The notes beneath the pieces are model-generated. The model searched no databases and had not been told where the DNA came from. It saw nothing but the letters and a program-made list of their open reading frames with translations. Source: Bradyrhizobium sp. LTSP885 (GTDB lineage Bacteria > Pseudomonadota > Alphaproteobacteria > Rhizobiales > Xanthobacteraceae). From it: a stretch of DNA of 64,000 nt. Shown piece after piece: positions 16,108-23,641 of the stretch. Made by a program: the position numbers and the translations under genes. Numbering within the stretch: position 1 is the first letter of the stretch; the number at the start of each line of letters is the position of its first letter. The stretch is taken from positions 1-64,000 of the forward strand of contig NZ_JYMT01000027.1 in NCBI RefSeq assembly GCF_000938305.1, read 5' to 3'.

Positions 16108-16493
16108 CGTCACGCGCGCGGCTCTCCAAGGGTGTGCATCAGCCGGTTGGCCCAGCCAAACAGCGCCGCAGAGAGCACCAGATCGAGCTGCTCGAGCTCG
16201 CTGAGCCCGACCTCCGTCAGCGCCCTGGCGTCGTCAGGGCCGACCTCGACCGGCGTGGTCGAGAGCTTGGCCGCGAAATCGAACAGCGCCTGGTCGCGCG
16301 GCGGCAGCGTCGCGTCGCGCTCGTCGGCGAAGATCGTATCGATGATGTCGGTGCGTCGCGTGATGCCGATAAACCGCGAGGCATGAACCGCGGCGCAATA
16401 GACGCAGCGATTGACAATCGAGGCGCCGAGCTCACGTTCCGCTGACGACAGCCCATCCTTGCCGTACATGATCATGTTGAACGGCGGCGGGCG
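16108..16493 (-). pseudogene. truncated AhpD-like gene copy (left arm of a direct repeat)
   Basis: This segment repeats the last two thirds of the AhpD-like gene at 18891-19463, with scattered substitutions and a 9-bp in-frame deletion that removes AVG from ELGAVGASIV. The CVYCAAVH redox motif and the C-terminus are kept, but the first 67 residues are missing. Reading upstream, the frame meets the TGA that ends the glycosyltransferase-like gene. An internal ATG at 16475 could start a 121-residue product, so expression of a fragment cannot be excluded. It is best explained as the by-product of the insertion described in the findings. Confidence 0.8.
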
Positions 16494-16499
16494 GCAAGA

Positions 16500-17387
16500 T
16501 CATGTCGGGAGGAACTCTGGAGTCGGATCGTGAAGTTGTCCGGCACTCGCCAAACCTGCTTCAGCGGACATGAGAGAGTCCGACGGGTGGACCCGCATAG
16601 CCTCCAATTGATACCTCGCGAGAATATCAGTGTCCAAGACGACGCGCTCTTGCGTGTAAAAACTGAAGTGGGCGACCACCTCGTCACCGATGATTTGCCC
16701 CGGTCTTTTTGTCAGCATCGGAAGGAAAGCGGAAATATGTTCCTCGTCATCGACACCAACCGGGCAAAAGGCGTCACCAAGCGCGTTGCGGTCCTTTCCG
16801 AACACTCCCAGGCAATTGATCGAGAACCGTCCCATCGTCATCGTGGCGTCTGGAATATGGAGGGACTCAACCCGATCGGTCTCAAGCCTGTTCAGAAAAA
16901 AGCGATGGAGGAGCACTGCAAATGCAGGGTTTTTCCAACCGATTTCGCAGCTGGCAAGACACGACAATGGCTCCGAACATTTGATCTTGCCATGGAATGA
17001 TAGCAGCCAGGAGCAGATCGCATTGTTGATGACCACCGGCGAGAACCAAATCGCGTTTGTCTTGCTTGCTGCGGCTTTTGCCGCAAAGCGCCCAAAAAAA
17101 CCTGGAGGCAGGTAACAGATGTCGTCATCCAGTTTGACGTAGAAGGCGCTCGGATCGGTCATCGTGCGATAGAACTTGTTGATCGATCTGTTGTCACCCG
17201 TTGAGTCCGGCAGCGAAACGATCTTGATCTTGGGATTGGCCAACGATTGAATATAGGTTCGGTCTGCGGGATCCCGGCAATTATCCCACAGGTGCCATTC
17301 AGCGACTGAATCGTCGCTGAGAATATATTTGGCCAACACTTCGAGATATCTACGGCGGCCGGCCGGCGTGACGGCGATCACTTTCAT
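16500..17387 (-). CDS. glycosyltransferase-like protein
   Basis: A 295-residue protein with an N-terminal MKVIAVTPAGRRRYLEVLAK and a DDD motif (YVKLDDDICYLPPGF, Asp87-89) of the kind that binds metal and nucleotide-sugar in GT-A glycosyltransferases. I cannot assign a family or sugar. No membrane segment is evident. Base composition is clearly different from the flanks: the line starting at 16681 has 29 G/C of 60, against 42 of 60 for the line starting at 19021. It lies with a methyltransferase gene between two copies of an AhpD-like gene and was probably acquired with it. A role in surface glycan modification is inference. Confidence 0.72.
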   Translation of the reverse strand: MKVIAVTPAGRRRYLEVLAKYILSDDSVAEWHLWDNCRDPADRTYIQSLANPKIKIVSLPDSTGDNRSINKFYRTMTDPSAFYVKLDDDICYLPPGFFGRFAAKAAASKTNAIWFSPVVINNAICSWLLSFHGKIKCSEPLSCLASCEIGWKNPAFAVLLHRFFLNRLETDRVESLHIPDATMTMGRFSINCLGVFGKDRNALGDAFCPVGVDDEEHISAFLPMLTKRPGQIIGDEVVAHFSFYTQERVVLDTDILARYQLEAMRVHPSDSLMSAEAGLASAGQLHDPTPEFLPT

Positions 17388-17554
17388 AATCTATCCCTTC
17401 GTCTGCCGATTGATCCGATTCGGCAACCGTGGAGGCGCTCGCGATTTTGGGCCAGATTGCCGGTGATCTCGCTAAGCAATTCCAAAGTGTGGTGCTGTCC
17501 TCGGGCTTCGAGCTCCGTGAGCGCCTTCCAGGGCAGCGCAGTGTCCTGGAGAGC

Positions 17555-18655
17555 TCAGTCCGGCCTGGACATCACGAACCCGACTTGTTGATGGCTTGGC
17601 ACAAAGCCGAACGGTTTGGCCCGAATGCCGGTTTCAGCAAGCAGTTCCTCGAAGGCCTTGAACTCGTGATCGCGCCAACCCGGATAGTTCCAGTACTCGT
17701 CGAACACGATAAGAGTGCCCGGCACGATCCGATCTTTCAAATTTGCAAGGATTGTTCTGGTTGACGAATAGAGATCGCAATCCACGTGAAGCAGTGAGAG
17801 CGGCATTTGCGGCCGATCATGAAGGAAGGTTGGCAGAGTATCGTCAAACCACCCCTTGATCAGCGTCACGTTGGCCGGAACAATTGGCAGGCGCGCCTGC
17901 GCGAATGCTCCCTTGTCAAATCCGCTCCGCCACGCCTCAGGCAGCCCCTCAAAAGAGTCGAAGCCGTAGAAATGGGTCTGCGGTGTGTTCCGAGCCACGT
18001 GGCTGATCGTGCGGCCCGACGCCACCCCAAATTCAAGGAACAGGCCGTTTGGTTGAGCTAGCTCCAGTGCTTTCGACAGCAGCGACAAATCGTTGTCAAA
18101 CGCGGGGCATGTCAGAAAATGCTTCTCATAGTGCTCCGCGCTGTCGAGAGCCGCCTTAAAACAGGCGACGCCCAAAATGTCGAAGCTATCCCCTCGGGGT
18201 TTGGGAAAGTTCATTCCTGCTGACGGGATCCACGTTGGGTTTTTCGGGACCATCGGCGGGACAATCGGTACGTGGATTTCAGGTGGTCGCTCGCCGTGCA
18301 TCAAAAAGGAGAGCGCGCCGGCCACCTGGGGGCATAGGGGATCCTGCGCCTGAAGCTGTTTCAGCTTTGTGATGGCCTCGCCGCGCGGACCTGCGATGCC
18401 TTCAATGAAGGCCTCGAGGACATCAAAAATCTTGACGACCTTGGGCTGCTGGACAGAGCGCAAAGCGCGTAGCACCACAAGGAGGTCGCCAGCATCGCCC
18501 TCCTCGACGACCAGCTTGAGGAGCAGCCAGAGCTCCGGATGATCCAGGCCATCCTCCATGTCCCTCACTGTTCGATCGAGAGCTCTAAAGGCCTGCGTTT
18601 CCTCAAGCTTCGTCGCGCTCGTGCTCTCGTTTGATTGTAGTGCGTGTTTGGTCAC
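17555..18655 (-). CDS. TylF/MycF-type SAM-dependent methyltransferase
   Basis: A 366-residue protein. The C-terminal 190 residues match class I methyltransferases of the TylF (macrocin O-methyltransferase) type: LFLEFGVASGRTISHVA for SAM binding, GFDSFEGLPEAWRSGFDKG, and LLHVDCDLYSSTR with metal-binding acids, then VFDEYWNYPGW. The first 150 residues are mostly helical and not recognised. Relatives methylate sugar hydroxyls in glycans and antibiotics. It is upstream of the glycosyltransferase-like gene (167 bp gap) in the same low-GC islet. Together they suggest synthesis of a methylated sugar on a surface structure, which is inference. Confidence 0.82.
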   Translation of the reverse strand: MTKHALQSNESTSATKLEETQAFRALDRTVRDMEDGLDHPELWLLLKLVVEEGDAGDLLVVLRALRSVQQPKVVKIFDVLEAFIEGIAGPRGEAITKLKQLQAQDPLCPQVAGALSFLMHGERPPEIHVPIVPPMVPKNPTWIPSAGMNFPKPRGDSFDILGVACFKAALDSAEHYEKHFLTCPAFDNDLSLLSKALELAQPNGLFLEFGVASGRTISHVARNTPQTHFYGFDSFEGLPEAWRSGFDKGAFAQARLPIVPANVTLIKGWFDDTLPTFLHDRPQMPLSLLHVDCDLYSSTRTILANLKDRIVPGTLIVFDEYWNYPGWRDHEFKAFEELLAETGIRAKPFGFVPSHQQVGFVMSRPD

Positions 18656-18888
18656 GGACCCCCCGCTCGCCGGTACGTCTGCTGACGCATCGGAGTCTGT
18701 CGATACTCACGCAGCGCGGCGGACGCTTTGCTTGCATGAGCCGCCCAAGGATTGCCAAGTATGGTTTATGATTGGTTAACATTCGCCGTATGGGACTTGC
18801 CCGGCGGCGATTAAGGCCGCATTAGCCTGCCGCCATGAGTGTACGCCCTGGTTTCGGCGGGGCACTCCGATACCAGCGATAGCGAGCG

Positions 18889-19283
18889 CGTCACGCGCGC
18901 GGCTCTCCAAGTGTGTGCATCAGCCGGTTGGCCCAGCCGAACAGCGCCGCCGAGAGCACCAGATCGAGCTGTTCGAGTTCGCTCAGCCCGGCCTCCGTCA
19001 GCGCCCTGGCGTCATCGGCGCCGACCTCGACCGGGGTGGTCGAGAGCTTGGCCGCGAAATCGAACAGCGCCTGGTCGCGCGGCGGCAGCGTCGCGTCGCG
19101 CTCGTCGGCGAAGATCGTATCGATGATGTCGGTGCGGTGGGTGATACCGATGAAGCGCGAGGCATGCACCGCGGCGCAATAGACGCAGCGATTGACGATC
19201 GAGGCGCCGACGGCACCGAGCTCGCGTTCCGCCGACGACAGCCCATCCTTGCCGTACATGATCAGGTTGAACAGCGGCGAGCG
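18889..19283. repeat. direct repeat, right copy (partner at 16108-16493)
   Basis: About 395 bp of the AhpD-like gene that recur about 2.8 kb to the left in the same orientation with high identity. Homology starts at CGTCACGCGCGCGGCTC in both copies and fades after TTGAAC. The right copy belongs to the intact gene; the left copy lacks 9 bp. Confidence 0.85.
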
Positions 19284-19463
19284 CACCTCGAGCGATTCCG
19301 GATCGTGCGCCAGGGTCAGGACGTACGGCGAAAATCCCGTGTTCGACGGCGTCACCTTCATCGCGGCGAGCTGCGCCGGGGTCGCGGTCGCGATATCGAC
19401 CGGCGTGACGTAGGGCGACCAGGTCGGGACCTTGGCCGTAAACTCGTTGATAGCCTCGCTCAT
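18891..19463 (-). CDS. AhpD-like (CMD domain) alkylhydroperoxidase-family protein
   Basis: A 190-residue carboxymuconolactone-decarboxylase/AhpD-fold protein with the redox motif CVYCAAVH (Cys93, Cys96, His100). It resembles the family annotated as alkylhydroperoxidase domain protein, Avi_7169 type. Such proteins reduce peroxides or act in oxidative side steps of catabolic clusters. It is the last gene of a three-gene operon: its ATG overlaps the stop of the upstream CMD gene by 4 bp. Its last two thirds are duplicated at 16108-16493. Confidence 0.87.
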   Translation of the reverse strand: MSEAINEFTAKVPTWSPYVTPVDIATATPAQLAAMKVTPSNTGFSPYVLTLAHDPESLEVRSPLFNLIMYGKDGLSSAERELGAVGASIVNRCVYCAAVHASRFIGITHRTDIIDTIFADERDATLPPRDQALFDFAAKLSTTPVEVGADDARALTEAGLSELEQLDLVLSAALFGWANRLMHTLGEPRA

Positions 19464-19945
19464 TGCACGCCCTTCAAAACTTTCAGACCCGCGACGACCC
19501 GGAGCTGGTAATTCACGAAGGCTGCGAGTTCGGCGAGGCGCACGATGTCGGGTTCGGCGACGCTGGCGGCCTTCAGCGCCTCGATATCCCCGCGTGTCGC
19601 CTCGCGCGGCGCGACCGTCAGCAAATCAGCATGGCGCGCGATGGCGTCGAGCCGCGTCTCACCGCTTTTCCCATCGGGATACGCGAGCGGGGCGACATCG
19701 AGGTCGCCGGAATGGCCCAGATAGTTGTCGTAATGAGCGGCCAGCTCGTCGTTGCCGACATGCCGGCACATCCGCGCCGCGAGCGCGGCCCGCAAAGCGT
19801 GGCTCAGTCCGCCGGGATCGCGCGGCAGCAGCACGGCGTCATGGGCCGCTTCGCTGAGGCGCAGGATCTCGGCGCGTTTCTTCAAGGCTTCGCCGAGCTT
19901 CGAGGCCGGCGGAACGCCGGCCAGCGTTTCGATCAAATTGGTCAT
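19460..19945 (-). CDS. CMD domain protein, Avi_7170-like
   Basis: A 161-residue helical protein of the carboxymuconolactone-decarboxylase fold (DTLAGV-like start: MTNLIETLAGVPPASKLGEA, then DPGGLSHALRAALAARMCRH). It lacks the CxxC pair of its neighbour and has a single cysteine in RMCRHVG, so it is unlikely to be a thiol peroxidase on its own. It overlaps the preceding cysteine-synthase-like gene and the following AhpD-like gene by 4 bp each, so the three are translationally coupled. In other bacteria this family travels with Avi_7169-type proteins and flavin monooxygenases. Function is unproven. Confidence 0.8.
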   Translation of the reverse strand: MTNLIETLAGVPPASKLGEALKKRAEILRLSEAAHDAVLLPRDPGGLSHALRAALAARMCRHVGNDELAAHYDNYLGHSGDLDVAPLAYPDGKSGETRLDAIARHADLLTVAPREATRGDIEALKAASVAEPDIVRLAELAAFVNYQLRVVAGLKVLKGVQ

Positions 19946-21105
19946 GCATTGTCTCTGAGGTCGCGAGGATTCTGCACATCCTCGACCGCGATACGAAGCG
20001 GATGCGCGCCGCCGAGGAACGCGTTCAGCTGATCCTCGTAAGGCGACGGATCGAGCCCGCGGGATGTGAGCCATGCCGGGTCGTAATAGGTCTGGCGATA
20101 GCGCTCGCCGGAATCGCAGATCAGCGTCACCAGCGATCCGGTCTCGCCCGCATCTCGCATCTCTGAGGCGAGGCGGCAGAGCGCCAGGAAATTGGTGCCG
20201 GTCGAGCCGCCGACCGGCCGGCGCAGCAGGCGCGACAGCACGTTCATCGCCGCGATCGACGCCGCATCGGGAATCTTCATCATGCGATCGACCACGCCCG
20301 GAACGAATGAGGGCTCGCAGCGCGGGCGGCCGACGCCTTCGATCAGCGAGGGCCGCTCGCAGACATGGGAGCGATCCTGGGTGCGGAAGCAATCGAAGAA
20401 GGCGGAATGCTCGACATCGGCGACGCAGAGCCTTGTCGGAAACCGGCGATAGCGCAGGTAACGCCCGATCGTGGCCGATGTGCCGCCGGTTCCGGCGCTC
20501 ATCACGATCCACGCCGGCAGCGGACGCCGCTCGACCCCGAGCTGGACGAAGATCGACTCGGCGATGTTGTTGTTGCCGCGCCAATCGGTGGCGCGCTCGG
20601 CAAAGGTGAACTGGTCCATATAGTGACCGCCGAGCCGCGTGGCGAGCGCGGCGGCCTCGGCATAGAGCGCGCGGCCGTCGTCGATCAGATGGCAGTTGCC
20701 GCCGTAGTGCGCGATCGCGGCGATCTTCTCGGCCGACGTCGTCCGCGGCATCACCGCATAGAACGCCACGCCGATCATCTGCGCGAAATAAGCTTCCGAG
20801 ACCGCCGTCGAGCCCGACGATGCCTCCACCACGGCGGTGCCTTCGCGGATGTGGCCGTTGCACAGCGCGTAGAGGAACAGCGACCGCGCCAGGCGATGCT
20901 TGAGGCTGCCGGTCGGATGGGTCGATTCGTCCTTCAGATAGATGTCGATGCCCGACAGCGCCGGAACGGTCAACCGCATCAGATGGGTGTCGGCGCTCCG
21001 GCACTGGTCGGCCTCGATCGCGGACACGGCCTCGTCGACCCAGCCGCGCCGGTAGCTCGGCTCGGCCGGCGGGGTTTGGCGTGAGGACGAAGGCCCGTTC
21101 GACAT
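19942..21105 (-). CDS. cysteine-synthase-family PLP enzyme
   Basis: A 387-residue fold-type II PLP enzyme of the O-acetylserine sulfhydrylase / cystathionine beta-synthase family. Lys69 in HPTGSLKHRLARSLF is the PLP lysine. The substrate loop reads EASSGSTAVSEAYFA instead of the canonical TSGNTG type, and the PLP phosphate loop reads MSAGTGGTSATIGRY. The altered substrate loop argues for a substrate other than O-acetylserine. It heads an operon with two CMD proteins and is divergent from a LysR gene, a flavoprotein monooxygenase and an MHS transporter. A pathway for a sulfur- or nitrogen-substituted amino acid is inference. Confidence 0.85.
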   Translation of the reverse strand: MSNGPSSSRQTPPAEPSYRRGWVDEAVSAIEADQCRSADTHLMRLTVPALSGIDIYLKDESTHPTGSLKHRLARSLFLYALCNGHIREGTAVVEASSGSTAVSEAYFAQMIGVAFYAVMPRTTSAEKIAAIAHYGGNCHLIDDGRALYAEAAALATRLGGHYMDQFTFAERATDWRGNNNIAESIFVQLGVERRPLPAWIVMSAGTGGTSATIGRYLRYRRFPTRLCVADVEHSAFFDCFRTQDRSHVCERPSLIEGVGRPRCEPSFVPGVVDRMMKIPDAASIAAMNVLSRLLRRPVGGSTGTNFLALCRLASEMRDAGETGSLVTLICDSGERYRQTYYDPAWLTSRGLDPSPYEDQLNAFLGGAHPLRIAVEDVQNPRDLRDNA

Positions 21106-21176
21106 GGCACCATCTAATCATAATTCATATCCCACATCAAGATGGCTTTATTATCTGAAATAAGAATGATAGGAAT

Positions 21177-22163
21177 ATGCGCATGCAAGAGGACGTGATC
21201 GATATCCGCCTGCTGGAAGCCTTTGCTGCCGTGATGTCGGCCGGCAGCATCACGGGCGCGGCGCGGCTGCTCAGGCGCTCGCAACCGGTGGTCACGCGAC
21301 AGATCCAGGACCTGGAGACCGACGTCGGCTATCTCCTGTTTTCCAGGAACGGCCCGCGCATCAGCCCGACACCGAAGGGCATCCTGTTCCACGCCGAGGT
21401 CGAACGTCTGCTGCTCGGGCTGAAGCACATCCGCAATCGCGCCGCCGCGATCGGCGCCGGCGCGCTGCCGGTGCTCAGCCTTGCTGCGATCCCGGCGCTC
21501 GCGGGCGGCGTCGTGCCGGCGGCGCTGGCGGCGATGGATCAGGCGCTGTTGCCGCGGCAGGTTCACGTGCAGGCGCTCTCGGCCGAGAACGTCGTGCAAT
21601 CCGTGCTCTCGCAATCAGTCGATTTTGGGCTCGCGAGCCTGCCGGTCCAGCATCCCGGCCTCGATGTGCAATGGGTCTGCGAGGTGCCGTGCGTGGCCTG
21701 CCTCGCCGCCGATCACCCGCTTGCCAAGCGCAAGGTGATCCGGCTGAAGGATCTCGATGGCCGCCGGCTGCTGACCATGGCCAATCCTTATCGGCTGCGC
21801 CGCCGCGTCGAGGACGCCATCGCGCGCGCCGGCGCCAGGCCTGCTGAAGTAATCGACACCAACGCTTCGCTGACGGCGATCGCGATGGCCAAGCAGTCGC
21901 TCGGCATCGCCATCATCGAGCCGGTGCTGACCGCAAGCCTTGCGGTCGACGGCGTCGTCACCCGCCCGCTCGATGTCGACATCCCATTCCTGTTCGCCGC
22001 GATCTCGCCGACCGGGCGCGAACCGACACCGACGGTCGCCGCGGTCAACGATGCGCTGCGCGCCGCGGTAGCTCTGATGCCCGGCGCGAAACTTCACGGC
22101 GGCGAGGCGGCATTTTCCGAGGCGGCGGGCGACGCGTTCGAAAAGGAGAAGTCATGGCGGTGA
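21177..22163 (+). CDS. LysR-family transcriptional regulator
   Basis: A 328-residue LysR regulator with the N-terminal HTH RLLEAFAAVMSAGSITGAAR, then SQPVVTRQIQDLETDVG, and a substrate-binding domain with DFGLASLPVQHPGL. It is divergent from the cysteine-synthase-like operon (71-bp AT-rich gap) and overlaps the following monooxygenase gene by 10 bp, so it probably controls both units. The start is ATG 21177 or the in-frame ATG 21183; AGGAAT is just upstream of both. Confidence 0.92.
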   Translation: MRMQEDVIDIRLLEAFAAVMSAGSITGAARLLRRSQPVVTRQIQDLETDVGYLLFSRNGPRISPTPKGILFHAEVERLLLGLKHIRNRAAAIGAGALPVLSLAAIPALAGGVVPAALAAMDQALLPRQVHVQALSAENVVQSVLSQSVDFGLASLPVQHPGLDVQWVCEVPCVACLAADHPLAKRKVIRLKDLDGRRLLTMANPYRLRRRVEDAIARAGARPAEVIDTNASLTAIAMAKQSLGIAIIEPVLTASLAVDGVVTRPLDVDIPFLFAAISPTGREPTPTVAAVNDALRAAVALMPGAKLHGGEAAFSEAAGDAFEKEKSWR

Positions 22164-23611
22164 CCGCGGACGGCGCAATTGGCCTCGCGGCGCTCGAAGC
22201 GCGGCTGAAGCAGGATCTCGCCTGGCTCGAACTGCCGTCCAAATCATGGGTGCCGCGCCGCCTCGTCGACGGGCAGGATGTCATCGACGTCGTGATCGTG
22301 GGCGCGGGAATGGCCGGCCTCGTCACGTCGGGGATGCTGAAACGTCTCGGCGTCGACAATCACCGCGTGCTCGATCGCGCACCGGCAGGCCAGGAAGGCC
22401 CCTGGGTTACCTTCGCCCGGATGCGGACGCTGCGTTCGCCGAAAGAACTCCCCGGTCCGGCGATGGGCCTGCCGGCGCTGACATTCCGCGCCTTCTACGA
22501 GGCGCAGCACGGCGAGGCGGCGTGGAAGGCTCTCGACCGCGCACCGCGCACGATGTGGATGGAGTATCTGGTCTGGTACCGCCGGGTGCTCGACCTCCCG
22601 ATCTGTAACGGAGTGTCGGTCGACGGCATTCGCGCGCGCCCCGACGATCTCTTGGCGCTCGATATCAGTGAGGGCGGCCGCTCGCGGCAACTGCTGGCGC
22701 GCCATGTCGTGCTCGCCACCGGACGCGATGGCCTCGGCGGCGCTTATGTGCCGCCGCTGGCCTGCGGCATCGACAAACGGTTCTGGGCGCACTCGGTCGA
22801 GCCGATCGACTTTACGCGCTTGCGCGGCAAGCGCATCGCCGTGGTCGGCGCCGGCGCCTCGGCGATGGACAATGCAGCGACCGCGCTGGAGGCCGGCGCT
22901 GGCAGGCTCGACCTCTTCATCCGGCGGCCGGACATCCCGCGCGTCAACAAGTTCACCGGGATCGGCAGCCAGGGCGTCGTCCACGGCTTCGCCGGTCTGT
23001 CCGACGAATGGAAGTGGCGCTTCCTCGATCACACGCTAAAGGCGCAGACGCCGCCGCCGCGGCCGAGCGTGCTGCGCATCTCTGCACACAAGCAGGCGCA
23101 TTTCCATCTGGCCAGCCCGGTCACGAATCTGGCCATCGAAGGCGATCATCTGGTCGTGACGACGCCGAAGGGCCGCTACGCGACCGACTTCATCATCTTC
23201 GGCACCGGCTTCAAGGTCGATCTCGGCCTGCGACCGGAGCTTGCCGAATTCGCGCCGCATATCCGGATGTGGTCAGACCGGTTCGCAACCCCCGAGGGGA
23301 TGGACAATGCGGAGCTGGAATCCTCTCCGGATCTCGGCGACAGCTTTGAATTCCTCGAGAAGGTGCCGGGCAGCTGTCCAGCGCTGGCGCGGCTGCACTG
23401 CTTCAATTATCCGGCGACGCTGAGCCACGGCAAGCTCTCAGGCGACATCCCGGCGATCAGCGAGGGCGCCGACCGGCTCGCGCGCGGCCTCGTCCGCCAG
23501 CTCTTCGTCGAAGATCGCGAACGCCATTTCGAAAACCTCAAGGCGTTCGCGACGCCCGAAATCCTCGGCGACGAATGGACCGACGCCGACGCCCCACAGC
23601 CAGCCGGATAG
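22154..23611 (+). CDS. FAD/NAD(P)H-dependent flavoprotein monooxygenase
   Basis: A 485-residue flavoprotein with two Rossmann motifs: VIVGAGMAGLVTS near residue 47 for FAD and VVGAGASAMDNAATAL near 232 for NAD(P)H. Between them is RFWAHSVEP, a weak form of the FMO fingerprint. The pattern is that of FMO/Baeyer-Villiger/N-hydroxylase class B monooxygenases, oxidising a soft nucleophile or carbonyl. AAGGAG precedes ATG 22154. It lies between a LysR gene and an MHS transporter and opposite a PLP enzyme with two CMD proteins, so its substrate is probably imported by that transporter. Confidence 0.87.
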   Translation: MAVTADGAIGLAALEARLKQDLAWLELPSKSWVPRRLVDGQDVIDVVIVGAGMAGLVTSGMLKRLGVDNHRVLDRAPAGQEGPWVTFARMRTLRSPKELPGPAMGLPALTFRAFYEAQHGEAAWKALDRAPRTMWMEYLVWYRRVLDLPICNGVSVDGIRARPDDLLALDISEGGRSRQLLARHVVLATGRDGLGGAYVPPLACGIDKRFWAHSVEPIDFTRLRGKRIAVVGAGASAMDNAATALEAGAGRLDLFIRRPDIPRVNKFTGIGSQGVVHGFAGLSDEWKWRFLDHTLKAQTPPPRPSVLRISAHKQAHFHLASPVTNLAIEGDHLVVTTPKGRYATDFIIFGTGFKVDLGLRPELAEFAPHIRMWSDRFATPEGMDNAELESSPDLGDSFEFLEKVPGSCPALARLHCFNYPATLSHGKLSGDIPAISEGADRLARGLVRQLFVEDRERHFENLKAFATPEILGDEWTDADAPQPAG

Positions 23612-23641
23612 ACCGGCGCCGCAACCAACAGGCCAGCGCAG

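Noticed and set aside
16475..16490. The left AhpD-like copy as a functional full gene
   Set aside because: The frame upstream of the internal ATG closes at a TGA after about a dozen codons, and the N-terminal 67 residues present in the intact copy are missing.
16500..18655. The two-gene islet as a defence system or transposon
   Set aside because: The products are a glycosyltransferase-like protein and a sugar-type methyltransferase. There is no nuclease, toxin, integrase or terminal inverted repeat. The flanking repeats are gene duplicates, which fits recombination better.
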